The translations under genes were made by a program, and so were the position numbers. 64,000 nt of DNA from JAKVCB01 sp965243695 (GTDB lineage: Bacteria > Planctomycetota > Planctomycetia > Pirellulales > Lacipirellulaceae), in assembly GCA_965243695.1 (NCBI GenBank), contig CBDEWC010000039.1, positions 62,001-126,000 on the forward strand, written 5' to 3'. The notes beneath the pieces were generated by a model that saw only the letters and a program-made list of their open reading frames with translations, searched no databases and had not been told where the DNA came from. Position 1 is the stretch's first letter. Each line of letters starts with the position of its first letter. This document shows positions 34,589 through 43,686 of this stretch, piece by piece.

Positions 34589-35677
34589 CTAACCAGGTTT
34601 GTTGAAGGCGTCGAGCGGATGCAGCAGGAGTGTTTTCGGATCAAGGACCACGTGTTTCACCCGGAGCCGCTTCCAGGTGTAAGTAATATGGACCAGGCCA
34701 TCGGCCGACTGAATGACGGCCGGATACGAATATTCACCCGGCGTATTTTCCAGGGTAAAGGCTGCTTGCCACGTTTTGCCATCCTTAGAAATGGCCACAT
34801 TCAGCGGTGAACGTCCCTCTTGTGTGTGGTTGTAGACCAGCAGATGACGCCCGTCGGCCAGCGTGACGGCGTCGAGTCCTGAGTTCGGGTTGGGCAGCGC
34901 CGTTGGACTCAACTCGGTCCAGGTTTCCCCCCCATCTTTGGAACTGCTCGTGACGATCGTTCCGGCGCGGCTGCGACAAAGGATTTGGAGGGTATCTTCC
35001 GCTCCCTGGAGAATCGTGGGCTGGATGGCCGACAGCCGAAGGTTGTCAACAAGCGGTTCTGTTTTGTGCCAGGAAGGTCCGGTAGGGTCCATCACCGATT
35101 CCAGGTGGACCTGCCATCGGTTGTGTTCGGTACTCGAACCACAAAGAAGCTGGCCACTGGCGAGCTTGACTGGTTTGTTCTTAACGGGGCCCAAGATCCC
35201 TGCGGGCAGCTTTTTGCCAGGGGACCACGTTTTCCCCCCGTCGGTGGAGGTCGACAACATTCCCCACCACGTTTCGGGGCTGGGACCGACTTTGTAAAAC
35301 AACAGGAGCGGTCCAGTCATCGGCTGAAAGAGCACTGGATTCCAGCAGGGGTGGCGGATTCCATTTTCCTGCACTCCGTTTTGAACTTCCCGGGGAGCCT
35401 CCCACTTGCCGGCGATCTTCCGCGAGACCCAAATGCCCACATCAGGATGTTTTTCATAAGTTCCACCAAACCATGCGGCTACCAGCCCTGGCGGGCATTC
35501 CACAATGGTTGAGGCGTGACACTCCGGATGCGGTGCCTTGGTAAAAACATATTCGGCGCTGACTAGCCCGGCTGGACTGGCGCCAACAAGTTGGTTTGGC
35601 AATCCAGCAACAAAAATACCCAGGCTAACCAGGGCGATTGGCGCGACGCGTGACCTTTGTTGGTTGTGATACTCCAT
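34589..35677 (-). CDS. Exported sialidase-like (BNR repeat) protein
   Basis: 362 residues from ATG 35677 (MEYHNQQRSRVAPIALVSLG, a signal-peptide-like start). The open frame continues upstream to 35890 but that part has no family sequence. It is a six-bladed sialidase-type propeller with Asp-box/BNR motifs (STDGGKTWSPG, SKDGGETWTEL, SKDGKTWQA). An early HASTIVECPPG and AAWFGGTYEKHPDVGIWVS correspond to blades 1-2 of planctomycete exo-alpha-sialidase-like proteins. It might cleave sialic acid or another acidic sugar, but catalytic Tyr/Glu and the Arg triad were not all located. The Fur-box-like site lies upstream at 35950. Confidence 0.83.
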   Translation of the reverse strand: MEYHNQQRSRVAPIALVSLGIFVAGLPNQLVGASPAGLVSAEYVFTKAPHPECHASTIVECPPGLVAAWFGGTYEKHPDVGIWVSRKIAGKWEAPREVQNGVQENGIRHPCWNPVLFQPMTGPLLLFYKVGPSPETWWGMLSTSTDGGKTWSPGKKLPAGILGPVKNKPVKLASGQLLCGSSTEHNRWQVHLESVMDPTGPSWHKTEPLVDNLRLSAIQPTILQGAEDTLQILCRSRAGTIVTSSSKDGGETWTELSPTALPNPNSGLDAVTLADGRHLLVYNHTQEGRSPLNVAISKDGKTWQAAFTLENTPGEYSYPAVIQSADGLVHITYTWKRLRVKHVVLDPKTLLLHPLDAFNKPG

Positions 35678-35769
35678 CGGCGTAGTATACACCCTCTTTG
35701 CAATTCGGTTTTGCGGGCAGGATGGGGCAGCGACACCACAAATTGCTTTGGACCTGGTGGTCACGGGGG

Positions 35770-35799
35770 AGTCTCCTGTTAGTCTCCTGTTAGTCTCCT
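35770..35799. repeat. 11-mer tandem repeat, 2.7 copies
   Basis: AGTCTCCTGTT at 35770-35780 and 35781-35791, then a partial third copy to 35799. It lies in the upstream region of the sialidase-like gene. Confidence 0.8.
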
Positions 35800-35949
35800 G
35801 GGGGCGGCGTCGTCCGCCGGTTCGGAAGGGGGAACCTTCATCAACGGGAGCGCAAAAGTTGCCAGCCGCTCCCGGGTGAAAAATTCCCAAAAATTATCGG
35901 CATCAGCGGTTGACGTGTGAAAAGGGTCCATTAGAATGCACCCTTTAAA

Positions 35950-35964
35950 TGAGATTGATTCTCA
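35950..35964. promoter_or_regulatory. Fur-box-like palindrome upstream of hemP
   Basis: TGAGATTGATTCTCA fits the 7-1-7 Fur pattern TGAnAATnATTnTCA with one mismatch, in AT-rich flanks (AAAT on the left, ATTATA on the right). It lies 101 bp before the hemP start and 272 bp before the divergent sialidase-like start. Otherwise the 35678-36065 gap shows only the 11-mer repeat. Confidence 0.7.
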
Positions 35965-36065
35965 ATTATAGCCAGCGTAGAGGGCTTCTTACCCTCAGGG
36001 CCAGCCAGTTCTTCCGATGAGTTCTACATCCCGCAGGACCAAGAAGATGGACGAATTTCTGGCTG

Positions 36066-36239
36066 ATGACGCAAGTCGAACCAACGGGCGAAAAAAGTCT
36101 TGTTTTCAGCGATTTTAAAACAAAAGGCATTCGCTCAGAAGCTCTTCTGCAGGGTGAACGAGAGGTTGTGATTTTACACAATGAGGAGATGTATCGACTG
36201 ATGGTCACGAAAAATGACAAGCTGATTTTGCAGAAGTGA
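36066..36239 (+). CDS. hemP: Hemin uptake protein HemP, 57 residues
   Basis: Short protein running from ATG 36066 to TGA 36237-36239. The C-terminal part, SEALLQGEREVVILHNEEMY followed by RLMVTKNDKLILQK, is the HemP/HmuP family signature (SE-x-L-x-x-G-R/E-E-I-x-I-x-H...YRL-x-x-T-x-x-x-KLIL-x-K). HemP proteins are small iron-regulated factors required for expression of haem-uptake genes in some bacteria. A Fur-box-like palindrome lies 101 bp upstream. No haem receptor or transporter gene is nearby, only a TPR gene and a DUF1559 gene. The ribosome site is weak. A second short frame from ATG 36017 overlaps it but has no family match. Confidence 0.85.
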   Translation: MTQVEPTGEKSLVFSDFKTKGIRSEALLQGEREVVILHNEEMYRLMVTKNDKLILQK

Positions 36240-36364
36240 ATAGGCCTTCTCCTGATAAGTCCTAAGACGAGAATTAATATCAATAGCCACCAGATGGATA
36301 TAAGAAAAAATATAAGACATATAGTAATTAAACCTGCTTCATTGTTCCTTGGGCGGTTTTAGAA

Positions 36365-37152
36365 ATGAAGATGGTACCACCACCAAAATCTGTTTATCAG
36401 CGTGCAGAAGAGCTCTTTAAGCTGGGTCTCTCGCAACCGGCTTATGACGTGATCGAAGTCGAACTGCGACAAAATCCGGACCAGGGTCGGCTACTTGTCT
36501 TGCAGGCAGTCATTCTTCACTCCCGGCGCAAGTGGGCCCCTGCCATGGCGGCAGCCGAACGAGCATCGGTGCTTATAGGTCTGCCGGTAGAAGGCCAGAT
36601 GGTTTTAGCCGACTGTTACTCACTATTGGGGAAAAAGGATTTGGCCCACGCTGGTTATCTGCACTTACTGGAGCGTTGTTTGTTGTCGCGCCGTCTCTAC
36701 GCTGCTCTATACAAGGGGTTTCGGCGGTTGGGTGACCCGCAAATGGCGCTCGTGACATGCCGCAAGGCGTTGAAGCAATTTCCCGACGATGATCAGGCAC
36801 ACTATGGGATGGCACACGCAATGGGTGCGATCGGATACCCGGCCGAATCGATTACAAGAGTGCTGGAAAAATGTTTGCAGTTAGCACCCGACAACGACTT
36901 TTACCGGATGTCATTAGCGGTGCAGTTAACAAAATGGATCTTCCGGTCGCTGCGTATGAGTTGCTAACGGCTGTTGATCCTTCTGTTTTAAACAGGCCCA
37001 GGTGTTCCTACATGATCAATGCTTTGCTGGAAATATGCGCTGTTGCAGGAGACAGCGAGCGATGTGCTGTGCTTGAGTCCCTGTTTGCAAAGGCAAGAAA
37101 CACTAGGTTCGGTCGGGTTGGGGTAAAAAGAGAGCCAGGCAACGGATTATGA
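36365..37152 (+). pseudogene. TPR-repeat protein interrupted by one frame change
   Basis: Alpha-helical repeat protein with TPR-like helices (AEELFKLGLSQPAYDVIEVE, VLADCYSLLGKKDLAHAGYL, LYKGFRRLGDPQMALVTCRK, HYGMAHAMGAIGYPAESI). The first frame ends at 36967. The natural continuation (KMDLPVAAYELLTAVDPSVL and beyond) is in the neighbouring frame. Adding a single A to the AAAA run near 36933 joins the two parts as LTKMDL, giving about 262 residues. This is most simply a homopolymer sequencing deletion; a true frameshift mutation is the alternative. It lies 125 bp after hemP and may belong to the same iron-responsive transcript. Confidence 0.75.
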
Positions 37153-37430
37153 AGGAGGCCGTTAGTGTGGTTCACTAAAAATGACGGGCAGAAAATCCCC
37201 ATTTGTAAAAAGTGAACGTGGTGTAATCGATTGAGAGAATACGAGAAATTATCGAAAGGGGGCCCTAATTCAATAAGTTAGCAATCGTGATAGGAGTGAA
37301 TTTGTGTTTGTAAGGAAACACAGGCCAACCAACTATCAGCTAGATTTCAAGAAATTTTAAATGCAAGCCAGTTCTAGTTTTCTGAAATACAGGACCAGCC
37401 AGTAGAAAGATTTTAATTGAGGCGTGGTTG

Positions 37431-37445
37431 AAATAATGATTATCT
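37431..37445. promoter_or_regulatory. Fur-box-like site before the DUF1559 gene
   Basis: AAATAATGATTATCT matches the Fur 7-1-7 consensus TGATAATnATTATCA at 11 of 14 informative positions. It ends 18 bp before ATG 37464 and touches the ribosome site (aggag, 37453-37457), so a bound repressor would block transcription or translation initiation. Nothing else is seen in 37153-37463. Confidence 0.55.
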
Positions 37446-37463
37446 GTTTTTTAGGAGCTAAGA

Positions 37464-38588
37464 ATGACAAGTTATTTGAAGAACATGTTTTGTGGTCGAA
37501 GAGGAACGTCACAAGTTAACCAGGGGCGGCCTGGTTTTACATTGGTCGAACTCTTGGTCGTGATTTTAATTATTTCTGTGCTTATTGGACTTTTGCTACC
37601 AGCAGTCCAAAGGTCACGCGAAGCAGCGCGCCGCTCGTCATCCATGAACAACTTGCGACAGATCGGGTTAGCCGTTGCCAATTTTGAGGCTGCGAACCGA
37701 TTTTTCCCATCGAGTTGGCAGGCGCATGCTCCCACCAGTAACGATGACATTGCTGGCTGGTCGTTCCACGCACAGCTGCTACCTTATTTGGAACAATCGG
37801 CGGTTCATAATCAAATCGACTTTGACCTGCCCTACACCTATTATTCTTCTGATGCCGGTAAGGTGACTTCGGCGGATGGATCGGTAGTGGCACTTAGTTC
37901 CATTCGGGTGCCTATTTTCGTTAACCCGGCGAATCCGAAGGATGAAGTACGTCTTTCTGGTGGTCAGCCGTATCATTATCCGCTTGACTATGCTGTAAAC
38001 CTGGGAACTGGATTTGTTTGGGACCCAACCAGTCGTCAGGGTGGTAACGGAGCAGCCTATCCCAATAGTCGTCTGGCCGACGGAGCCTTCAAGGATGGTT
38101 TGAGCAATACGTTGGGAATGTCTGAGGTGAAAGCCTGGAATCCCTACTATCGCAATGCTGACCTGGCCAGTGGTCATGCAACGTTAGCAACGATAACGGC
38201 TGGCACACCATTGCCGGCCGACGTTGCAACTTGGGGCGGACAATTTAAATCCAATAGTGGTCACACCGAATGGGTTGACGGTCGTGCTCACCAAATTGGT
38301 TTCACCACCGTGTTTCGACCGAACACGGCTGTTCCGGCACTGATTGATGGCACGCTCTACGACGTAGATTGGACCAACCATCAGGAAGGTAAGGCAATCA
38401 ACGCTGGCAATGCCTCGCCGACATATGCCGCGGTGACAGCCCGTAGTTACTACGACGGTGGTGTCCATGTCACGATGATGGATGGATCGGCTCACTGGGT
38501 TTCTGACAGAGTGGATATTGGTGTATGGCGAGCCATGTCAACCCGTGCAGGACGGGAAATCATTGAAGGGGAAGATCAGCTGCGCTAA
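37464..38588 (+). CDS. DUF1559 protein with prepilin-type N-terminal signal
   Basis: 374-residue pseudopilin-like protein of the DUF1559 family, which is greatly expanded in planctomycetes. The N terminus has the type IV prepilin processing site and helix (PGFTLVELLVVILIISVLIG followed by LLLPAVQRSREAARR). DUF1559 elements are NNLRQIGLAVANFE, DGLSNTLGMSE and the C-terminal HVTMMDGSAHWVSDRVD. It would be cleaved by a prepilin peptidase and anchored or assembled at the membrane. The ribosome site aggag is optimal. A Fur-like site overlaps the start region, and tandem hairpins follow the stop. The biological role of the family is still unclear. Confidence 0.93.
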   Translation: MTSYLKNMFCGRRGTSQVNQGRPGFTLVELLVVILIISVLIGLLLPAVQRSREAARRSSSMNNLRQIGLAVANFEAANRFFPSSWQAHAPTSNDDIAGWSFHAQLLPYLEQSAVHNQIDFDLPYTYYSSDAGKVTSADGSVVALSSIRVPIFVNPANPKDEVRLSGGQPYHYPLDYAVNLGTGFVWDPTSRQGGNGAAYPNSRLADGAFKDGLSNTLGMSEVKAWNPYYRNADLASGHATLATITAGTPLPADVATWGGQFKSNSGHTEWVDGRAHQIGFTTVFRPNTAVPALIDGTLYDVDWTNHQEGKAINAGNASPTYAAVTARSYYDGGVHVTMMDGSAHWVSDRVDIGVWRAMSTRAGREIIEGEDQLR

Positions 38589-38590
38589 GC

Positions 38591-38671
38591 GAACTAGTCA
38601 TGCTAGTTCTGCTGAGCTACCCAAAAATGCGCCACGAGCCCTTGTCCTACTGAAAAGATAGGGCAGGGGCT
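38591..38671 (+). terminator. Two tandem hairpins after the DUF1559 gene
   Basis: First hairpin GAACTAG (38591-38597)/CTAGTTC (38603-38609), loop of five. Second hairpin AGCCCTTGTCCTA (38637-38649)/TAGGGCAGGGGCT (38659-38671), 13 pairs with two G-U. No T-run follows, so it may stabilise the mRNA end or stop transcription with Rho rather than act as an intrinsic terminator. Confidence 0.5.
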
Positions 38672-38879
38672 GTAGTGGTTGTCTTTCAAATGAACTTGGA
38701 ATGTTCCCTTGGAAAGACATTTCATTTTTGAAAATGGATATCCACAGCCAAGGCCAAGTGTGTTTGTGATCCAGAGACGGAAGACACGTTATCTATGAAA
38801 GAAGCGTCCTTTTGATTTTTGCTGGTGATCATAACACTTCATCAGCAAACAGTGTCCATTCGAAAAGTATTTAAAGAAC

Positions 38880-39635
38880 ATGGTCAAACAGCCATCTGCT
38901 CAACTTTCGCTATCCAAAGCTGCCCAAATTGTATTTCGGTCCAGAAATCCTTCCGGATTGCAAATTGCAACTTTGGAGAAGGCGATTGAAAAGGGAGTTT
39001 TGCGAGCCAAGCGAAATGGTGTGTCTAGTGGGAACTGGGCTGTTTCTACCGAGTCGCTTTCAGATTTTCTCGCGACCCGGGCATGCGAGGCGGCTCAAAA
39101 GCAGGCAGCCCGACATCGACCGGGGACCGAACACAGAAAGTTTACAGCAAAAACAAAGGTGGCCGACAACGCTGTACCACCCACCGAAAACCGTTCGCGG
39201 GAAACGCGTTTTCTGGAACTAAACCAACCAGAATTGCGGGCCACAGTTTTCGACACATCGCGGGAGATGATCCTGGCTGTTTTAATGCGACGAAGTGTGG
39301 AGATGAGATCATCGCGGTTTAAGGTTGCTGTTGTAGCACTTCAGATTAGTCTTGTATTTACAGTAATCTTGGCCAGCCTGTGGGCTTTCGAGCCATTATG
39401 GGCAGCGCGTCCGGTGGAACAGAAGGCAGTTCTAGCATGGTTGGACAAAGAGTATCCCGAAGGTTACAGGCTGACCGAATGGGGGAATTTGAAGAATTCA
39501 GCAGACTCCGAGGCTATCCAGTTCCGCGTTAAGTTTACTTACAAGCGATCAACTTCCCGTGGCTGGGTAAGGACAGATCGCATTTTTACACTGGTCGAAA
39601 ACCAGGTTGCAAGCGTTGATACGGACGACGAGTAA
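38880..39635 (+). CDS. Hypothetical single-pass membrane protein with HTH-like N terminus
   Basis: Unrecognised 251-residue protein. The first 75 residues (LSLSKAAQIVFRSRNPSGLQ and AVSTESLSDFLATR) look like an excisionase/helix-turn-helix adaptor. A hydrophilic Lys/Arg-rich linker follows, then one membrane helix (VAVVALQISLVFTVILASLW, about 160-180). A C-terminal domain of about 80 residues is probably outside the cytoplasm (LDKEYPEGYRLTEWG...VRTDRIFTLVENQVASV). An N-terminal DNA-binding-like segment joined to an external domain would suit a signalling protein, but this is inference. It follows the DUF1559 gene by 291 bp. Confidence 0.6.
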   Translation: MVKQPSAQLSLSKAAQIVFRSRNPSGLQIATLEKAIEKGVLRAKRNGVSSGNWAVSTESLSDFLATRACEAAQKQAARHRPGTEHRKFTAKTKVADNAVPPTENRSRETRFLELNQPELRATVFDTSREMILAVLMRRSVEMRSSRFKVAVVALQISLVFTVILASLWAFEPLWAARPVEQKAVLAWLDKEYPEGYRLTEWGNLKNSADSEAIQFRVKFTYKRSTSRGWVRTDRIFTLVENQVASVDTDDE

Positions 39636-39746
39636 CCGTTTTCTCGGTGCGGAAAAGTTGTTTGTAATTGTCTGGAACATCAATAGGGGGTTGCGAAAGA
39701 CTCGTGTTCTGAGGTACCCCTTGCGGCTGTGCGTAGCCGGTTGGCA

Positions 39747-40595
39747 CTACAGAAAATTTTTGTCTGTCTGCTGGATCCACTCGGCACACCGCTGGGCGAA
39801 GTGTTTTGCACCTTCCACATTTTCAATTCCCTGGGCCTGGTGGATCGTGAAGTAGCCGTCGTACTGGATCGCTTGCAAACCGGAAAAAACGCGGTTGAAA
39901 TCGACGCCTCCTTCTTCCCACAGGTCCAAGTGGTGGAACCGTACCTCGCCACGACAGTACGTATTCAACCGATCGGGTCCACTGGGATCGAGCAGGTGAT
40001 TTTGCACATAGGCGTTCATGAGAAACGGTTTTAAGGCCCGCAGCGTCGATTCGTCGTATGCCTGGCCACACACCAAGAGGTTGGCTGGTTCGTAAATAAG
40101 GCCGAAATTGGACCGATCGATTTCGTGAAGAACTTCCAGCATCGGCTGAACTTCTTCAAACAGCGACGACGTGTGGCACTGGTGCGCAAGCCGCACACCA
40201 CGGTCAGCGGCCTGGTCGGCGGCGGCTTGGGCATGGGGAATATCGGCACGCTTCTTCAGGCAAACGCGCACCAGGTCGCAGTCGAGCAATTCGGCAACAT
40301 CAAGACTGGGGCCAATATTCCGCAGGCTCTCCGGGCCATGCTCGTTGTTGAGCGGTACCTCGAAGTCGGCCGTTACCATCGAGACCCGCAGGCCAGCCTG
40401 CTCTACAGAGTCGCGCATTTGCTTCAGCGCGTCGCGGGACGTTTCTACGCCACCGGCACTTGCCCGTATGCAGACGGCGTCATATCCAGCCTCGGCAGCG
40501 ATGCTGATAATTTTTTCAAACGGGACAAACAGTTCGGTTTTCGAAAGCGATTCGGCAATGCGTACCGAGAGGGAGAGTTTCATCAGCTTTGCCAA
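39747..40595 (-). CDS. Sugar phosphate isomerase/epimerase (xylose-isomerase-like TIM barrel)
   Basis: 282-residue AP-endonuclease-2/xylose-isomerase-like barrel. Expected metal-site elements are present: Glu in TADFEVPLNNEHG, His in RLAHQCHTSSLFEE, Glu in LIYEPANLL, and the pair in VRFHHLDLWEEG. It would isomerise or epimerise a sugar or sugar-like ketose. Starts at ATG 40595 or 40583 are both possible. It is transcribed away from the Gfo/Idh gene at 40.9 kb across a 250-310 bp gap, a common pairing in planctomycete inositol/sugar modules. Confidence 0.87.
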   Translation of the reverse strand: MAKLMKLSLSVRIAESLSKTELFVPFEKIISIAAEAGYDAVCIRASAGGVETSRDALKQMRDSVEQAGLRVSMVTADFEVPLNNEHGPESLRNIGPSLDVAELLDCDLVRVCLKKRADIPHAQAAADQAADRGVRLAHQCHTSSLFEEVQPMLEVLHEIDRSNFGLIYEPANLLVCGQAYDESTLRALKPFLMNAYVQNHLLDPSGPDRLNTYCRGEVRFHHLDLWEEGGVDFNRVFSGLQAIQYDGYFTIHQAQGIENVEGAKHFAQRCAEWIQQTDKNFL

Positions 40596-40906
40596 CCTTT
40601 GCGCCGGGGTTTTATGGAGGTGAAGGTTCTGGTGACAGGCCGTTGTTGTCTTGCCGAGTGCGAAGAAAGGGTGTGGTGGTTGTCGGCCGATGGGGTTGCA
40701 ACATGATTTCCGGGAATAACCCGGCCGGCTGGAATACAGGTCGGCTGAAACAAGGTGGTTATTTTAGTCCGCGGAAAGTTGGTTGTGGCACCTTTAAAAG
40801 TGCTTTCGGTCCACTCGAGCATAGACCAGCTGCGGTATGAAGGTGTATGGTGGGAGAAAATTCTTTCCAGCCTGGTTTTATACTATCTCTTAAACGGATC
40901 TCAACC

Positions 40907-41914
40907 GTGAAAAAACACCGCGTTCTTGTTATTGGCGTCGGATCGATTGGCGAACGACATTTGCGTTGTTTTGGAAGTACCGATCGCGCCGAGCTTGCAT
41001 TCTCTGAAATCAACGACGAACTCCGCGGCACTATTGCCGATCGCTATGGTGTTCACAGAGCGTTTGACAATCTTGACGACGGGCTCGCGTGGAAACCTGA
41101 AATCGCCGTGGTCTGTGCCCCGGCCGACGTGCATGTGCCGATGACGACCCGTCTGGCCGAGGCGGGGATCCATGTTTTGTGCGAAAAACCACTCAGCGTG
41201 AGTCTCGACGGGGTTGAGCCAATGATAGACACCGTCGCCCGGGCCGGCGTTACCACTGCGGTGGCCTACGTCTGGCGCAGTTATCCAGAGTCCCAGGCAA
41301 TCAAGGCGGCGATCGACTCCGGTCGGTTCGGAAAGCCGCTTGAACTGGTTGTGATGACGGGTGGCGATTTTGCGTTCAACCGACCCGCCTATCGCAACAT
41401 TTATTTCAAGGATCACAAGACCGGAGGCGGCGCAATCCAGGATGCCATTACGCACTTGATTAATCTGGGTGAATGGTTCGCAGGACCGGTGGATCGCCTG
41501 ACGACCGACGCGGCCCACCAGGCCCTGGAGGGTGTGGTGGTGGAAGATACCGTCCACGTGCTTACGCGACAGAGTGATTGTCTTGGTTGCTACAGCTTGA
41601 ACCTGTACCAGGCACCTGCCGAAACAACGGTTAAAATTGTGTGCGAAAAGGCAACGCTCCAGGTTGAGTTTCACAACAGGCGTTGGATGTGGCAGGACAA
41701 GCCCGATGGTCAGTGGCACGTTGAGCAAAATGCACCAGGCGAGCGGGATGATTTGTACGTTTTCCAGGCCCATAATTTCCTGGACGCGGTCGAGGGTAAA
41801 GCCAAGGTGCTTTGTACCCTCGAGGAAGGGTTGCAAACGCTCAAGGTCAATCTGGCGGGGTTGGCCTCTGCAGAGGCGCACAACTGGCAGACGATCGAGC
41901 ACAGCCCAAAATGA
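40907..41914 (+). CDS. Gfo/Idh/MocA family oxidoreductase
   Basis: Sugar or inositol dehydrogenase-like protein, 335 residues from GTG 40907 (VKKHRVLVIGVGSIGERHLR). The frame is open further up to ATG 40847 but the family starts at this point. NAD(P) motif GVGSIG, then the catalytic EKP in HVLCEKPLSVS, and the second domain with GGGAIQDAITHLINLGEWF (Asp and His of the active site). It would oxidise or reduce a sugar-like alcohol/ketone. Paired divergently with the isomerase gene. Downstream, convergent, is a symporter gene. Confidence 0.9.
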   Translation: MKKHRVLVIGVGSIGERHLRCFGSTDRAELAFSEINDELRGTIADRYGVHRAFDNLDDGLAWKPEIAVVCAPADVHVPMTTRLAEAGIHVLCEKPLSVSLDGVEPMIDTVARAGVTTAVAYVWRSYPESQAIKAAIDSGRFGKPLELVVMTGGDFAFNRPAYRNIYFKDHKTGGGAIQDAITHLINLGEWFAGPVDRLTTDAAHQALEGVVVEDTVHVLTRQSDCLGCYSLNLYQAPAETTVKIVCEKATLQVEFHNRRWMWQDKPDGQWHVEQNAPGERDDLYVFQAHNFLDAVEGKAKVLCTLEEGLQTLKVNLAGLASAEAHNWQTIEHSPK

Positions 41915-42096
41915 GCGCGCCGACAAAAGGAGTGCAGGGCCGTTTCCTTTGCCCGGTTGTCAGGAATTCCCCGGTTGCCAGCAATTCAATCCCTGCGACT
42001 GGTCGCCCAGGTATTTTCTAGATTGGGAGGAACCTGCGACCAGCCCATTGCGGCCGGTGACCTGAGGAAACGGGCGATGTCTCTGGAGGCGGCTAC

Positions 42097-43686
42097 TTAT
42101 CCAACCCCCAGTCCTCGACAGACCAGGTTCCAAATAATCCACACATTGCACGCGCCAATCGGAAGGGCGGCCAGTAGTAACATGACCCGGTTGGTTGGTA
42201 GCAGGCTGATCGACATTCCGGCGACGATGCTTACCAGCAGGGACCCCGGAATAATCCACTGAAAGCTGAGTTCCGGGCCTCCGGTCACTGCTGGCCAGAA
42301 GGCAATCAGAAAAGCGGCCGTGCAGCCGTACCAGCCACTAAACATGGCGCCATAGGCGTTGGCAAAACGGACAAAAAAGGCCAGAAAAAAGATTCCAAAC
42401 AGTGGAGCCACACACAAACCGAGCGTCTTTTGCGATACCTCCAGGAGGTTCCCGGGAACTTTTTGTACCAGCATCGCCAGCAAAACGATGATCAAACCCA
42501 TTCCCAAGGTCAAGTAACGCGACAGCCGTAGATCTTCAGCTGCGTTGCTGGCCTGCTTTCCAAGCCGGCGAATGAAGTCGACGATGATGACCGATGCGGT
42601 TGAGTTGAGTCCCGAGTCGAGGCTGGACATCACCGCCGCGAACATGGCAGCCACCACCAATCCCGCAATCCCCGATGGCATCTGGGTGGCAATAAACCGG
42701 GGAAACAGTTTGTCGCCCTCTTGAACCAGGTCTGTGATGTCACCAGAGGCTGCGGCTTGGCTGCTGTAAAATCCAAGTAGAGCCAGTCCGACCAGAACCA
42801 GCATGGTCGTCACCACCACGTCGGCGATAAGGTTGACCAGGAAAGATCGTCTTGCTGCCCGGACACTGCCGGTCGCCATGAATCGCTGGATCGCGGTTTG
42901 GTCCGAGCCTGCCGTGCAGATCCACCAGAGAGAGCCCCCCAGGATTGTACCCACCATCGTGACGCGAACCGTGGGGTCGAAGGAAAAAATAGGTTGTTTG
43001 TGCCAGTGCGCGTGCCACTCGGTGGGCCACCAGCCATATCCGTCCAACTCCTTGGTGACCAGATAGATGGTCAGCAGGGCACCACCGAACAGCAGGAAGA
43101 ACTGGATCACGTCGCTGGTGACCACCGCCCGCAAACCACCCATGGCCGTGTACACAACAGCCACAACCCCACAAATCAGGATACTCACCGGCACGGCCCA
43201 TTTTTGCTGCTCTTCGGTCAAACCAAGTACGCCCACAACGGCCACCGAGGCAACGTGAATCATCACGGCCATCCAGCTGAGCCGTAATACGAGAAACATG
43301 CTCGCGGCCAACAAACGTGGGCCCAATCCAAGCTGGTATTCCAGAAATTCGTAAGCGCTGGTGACCCGGTGGCGCATGATCCTCGGGAGCAATATGTAAC
43401 CAACGATCCCAAACGTAATGGGGGCTGCCACCACTACCAGGCCAGTGATCGGGCCATTGGCAATCATTTCGCCCGGCGTGGCCATGTAGGAGATTGTGCT
43501 GAGCAGGGTGGCCAGCAGCGAAATTCCGATGGCCGTGGAATTGAGCGACCTGCCACCAACGAAGAAGTCCTCGGTCGAGTGTTGGCGGCGGGCGTAATAC
43601 GCACCCAACAGCAGCATGCCCACCCCGTAGGCGGCAACGACGGTCCAATCGAGTAATGTGAGTCCTTTGAGTCCTTCTTCTACCAT
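42097..43686 (-). CDS. Sodium/solute symporter (SSS family)
   Basis: 529-residue transporter of the sodium:solute symporter (LeuT-fold) family with about 13 membrane helices. Conserved elements are DFFVGGRSLNSTAIGISLLATLLS (helix 1), YEFLEYQLGLGPRL, GGLRAVVTSDVIQFFLLFGG and AAMFAAVMSSLDSGLNSTAS, the last being the Na2-site helix 8 with Ser-Ser/Ser. It would import a sugar, sugar acid, polyol or amino-acid-like solute with sodium. It is the final gene of the minus-strand catabolic run, 258 bp after the FGGY kinase, with a small tandem repeat in between. Confidence 0.92.
   Translation of the reverse strand: MVEEGLKGLTLLDWTVVAAYGVGMLLLGAYYARRQHSTEDFFVGGRSLNSTAIGISLLATLLSTISYMATPGEMIANGPITGLVVVAAPITFGIVGYILLPRIMRHRVTSAYEFLEYQLGLGPRLLAASMFLVLRLSWMAVMIHVASVAVVGVLGLTEEQQKWAVPVSILICGVVAVVYTAMGGLRAVVTSDVIQFFLLFGGALLTIYLVTKELDGYGWWPTEWHAHWHKQPIFSFDPTVRVTMVGTILGGSLWWICTAGSDQTAIQRFMATGSVRAARRSFLVNLIADVVVTTMLVLVGLALLGFYSSQAAASGDITDLVQEGDKLFPRFIATQMPSGIAGLVVAAMFAAVMSSLDSGLNSTASVIIVDFIRRLGKQASNAAEDLRLSRYLTLGMGLIIVLLAMLVQKVPGNLLEVSQKTLGLCVAPLFGIFFLAFFVRFANAYGAMFSGWYGCTAAFLIAFWPAVTGGPELSFQWIIPGSLLVSIVAGMSISLLPTNRVMLLLAALPIGACNVWIIWNLVCRGLGVG

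Noticed and set aside
36017..36118. Short frame starting MSSTSRRTKKMDEF
   Set aside because: Overlaps hemP in another frame, no family match; kept only as a possible leader.
40901..41926. Minus-strand frame of 341 codons
   Set aside because: Antisense to the Gfo/Idh gene, which shows the NAD motif and EKP.
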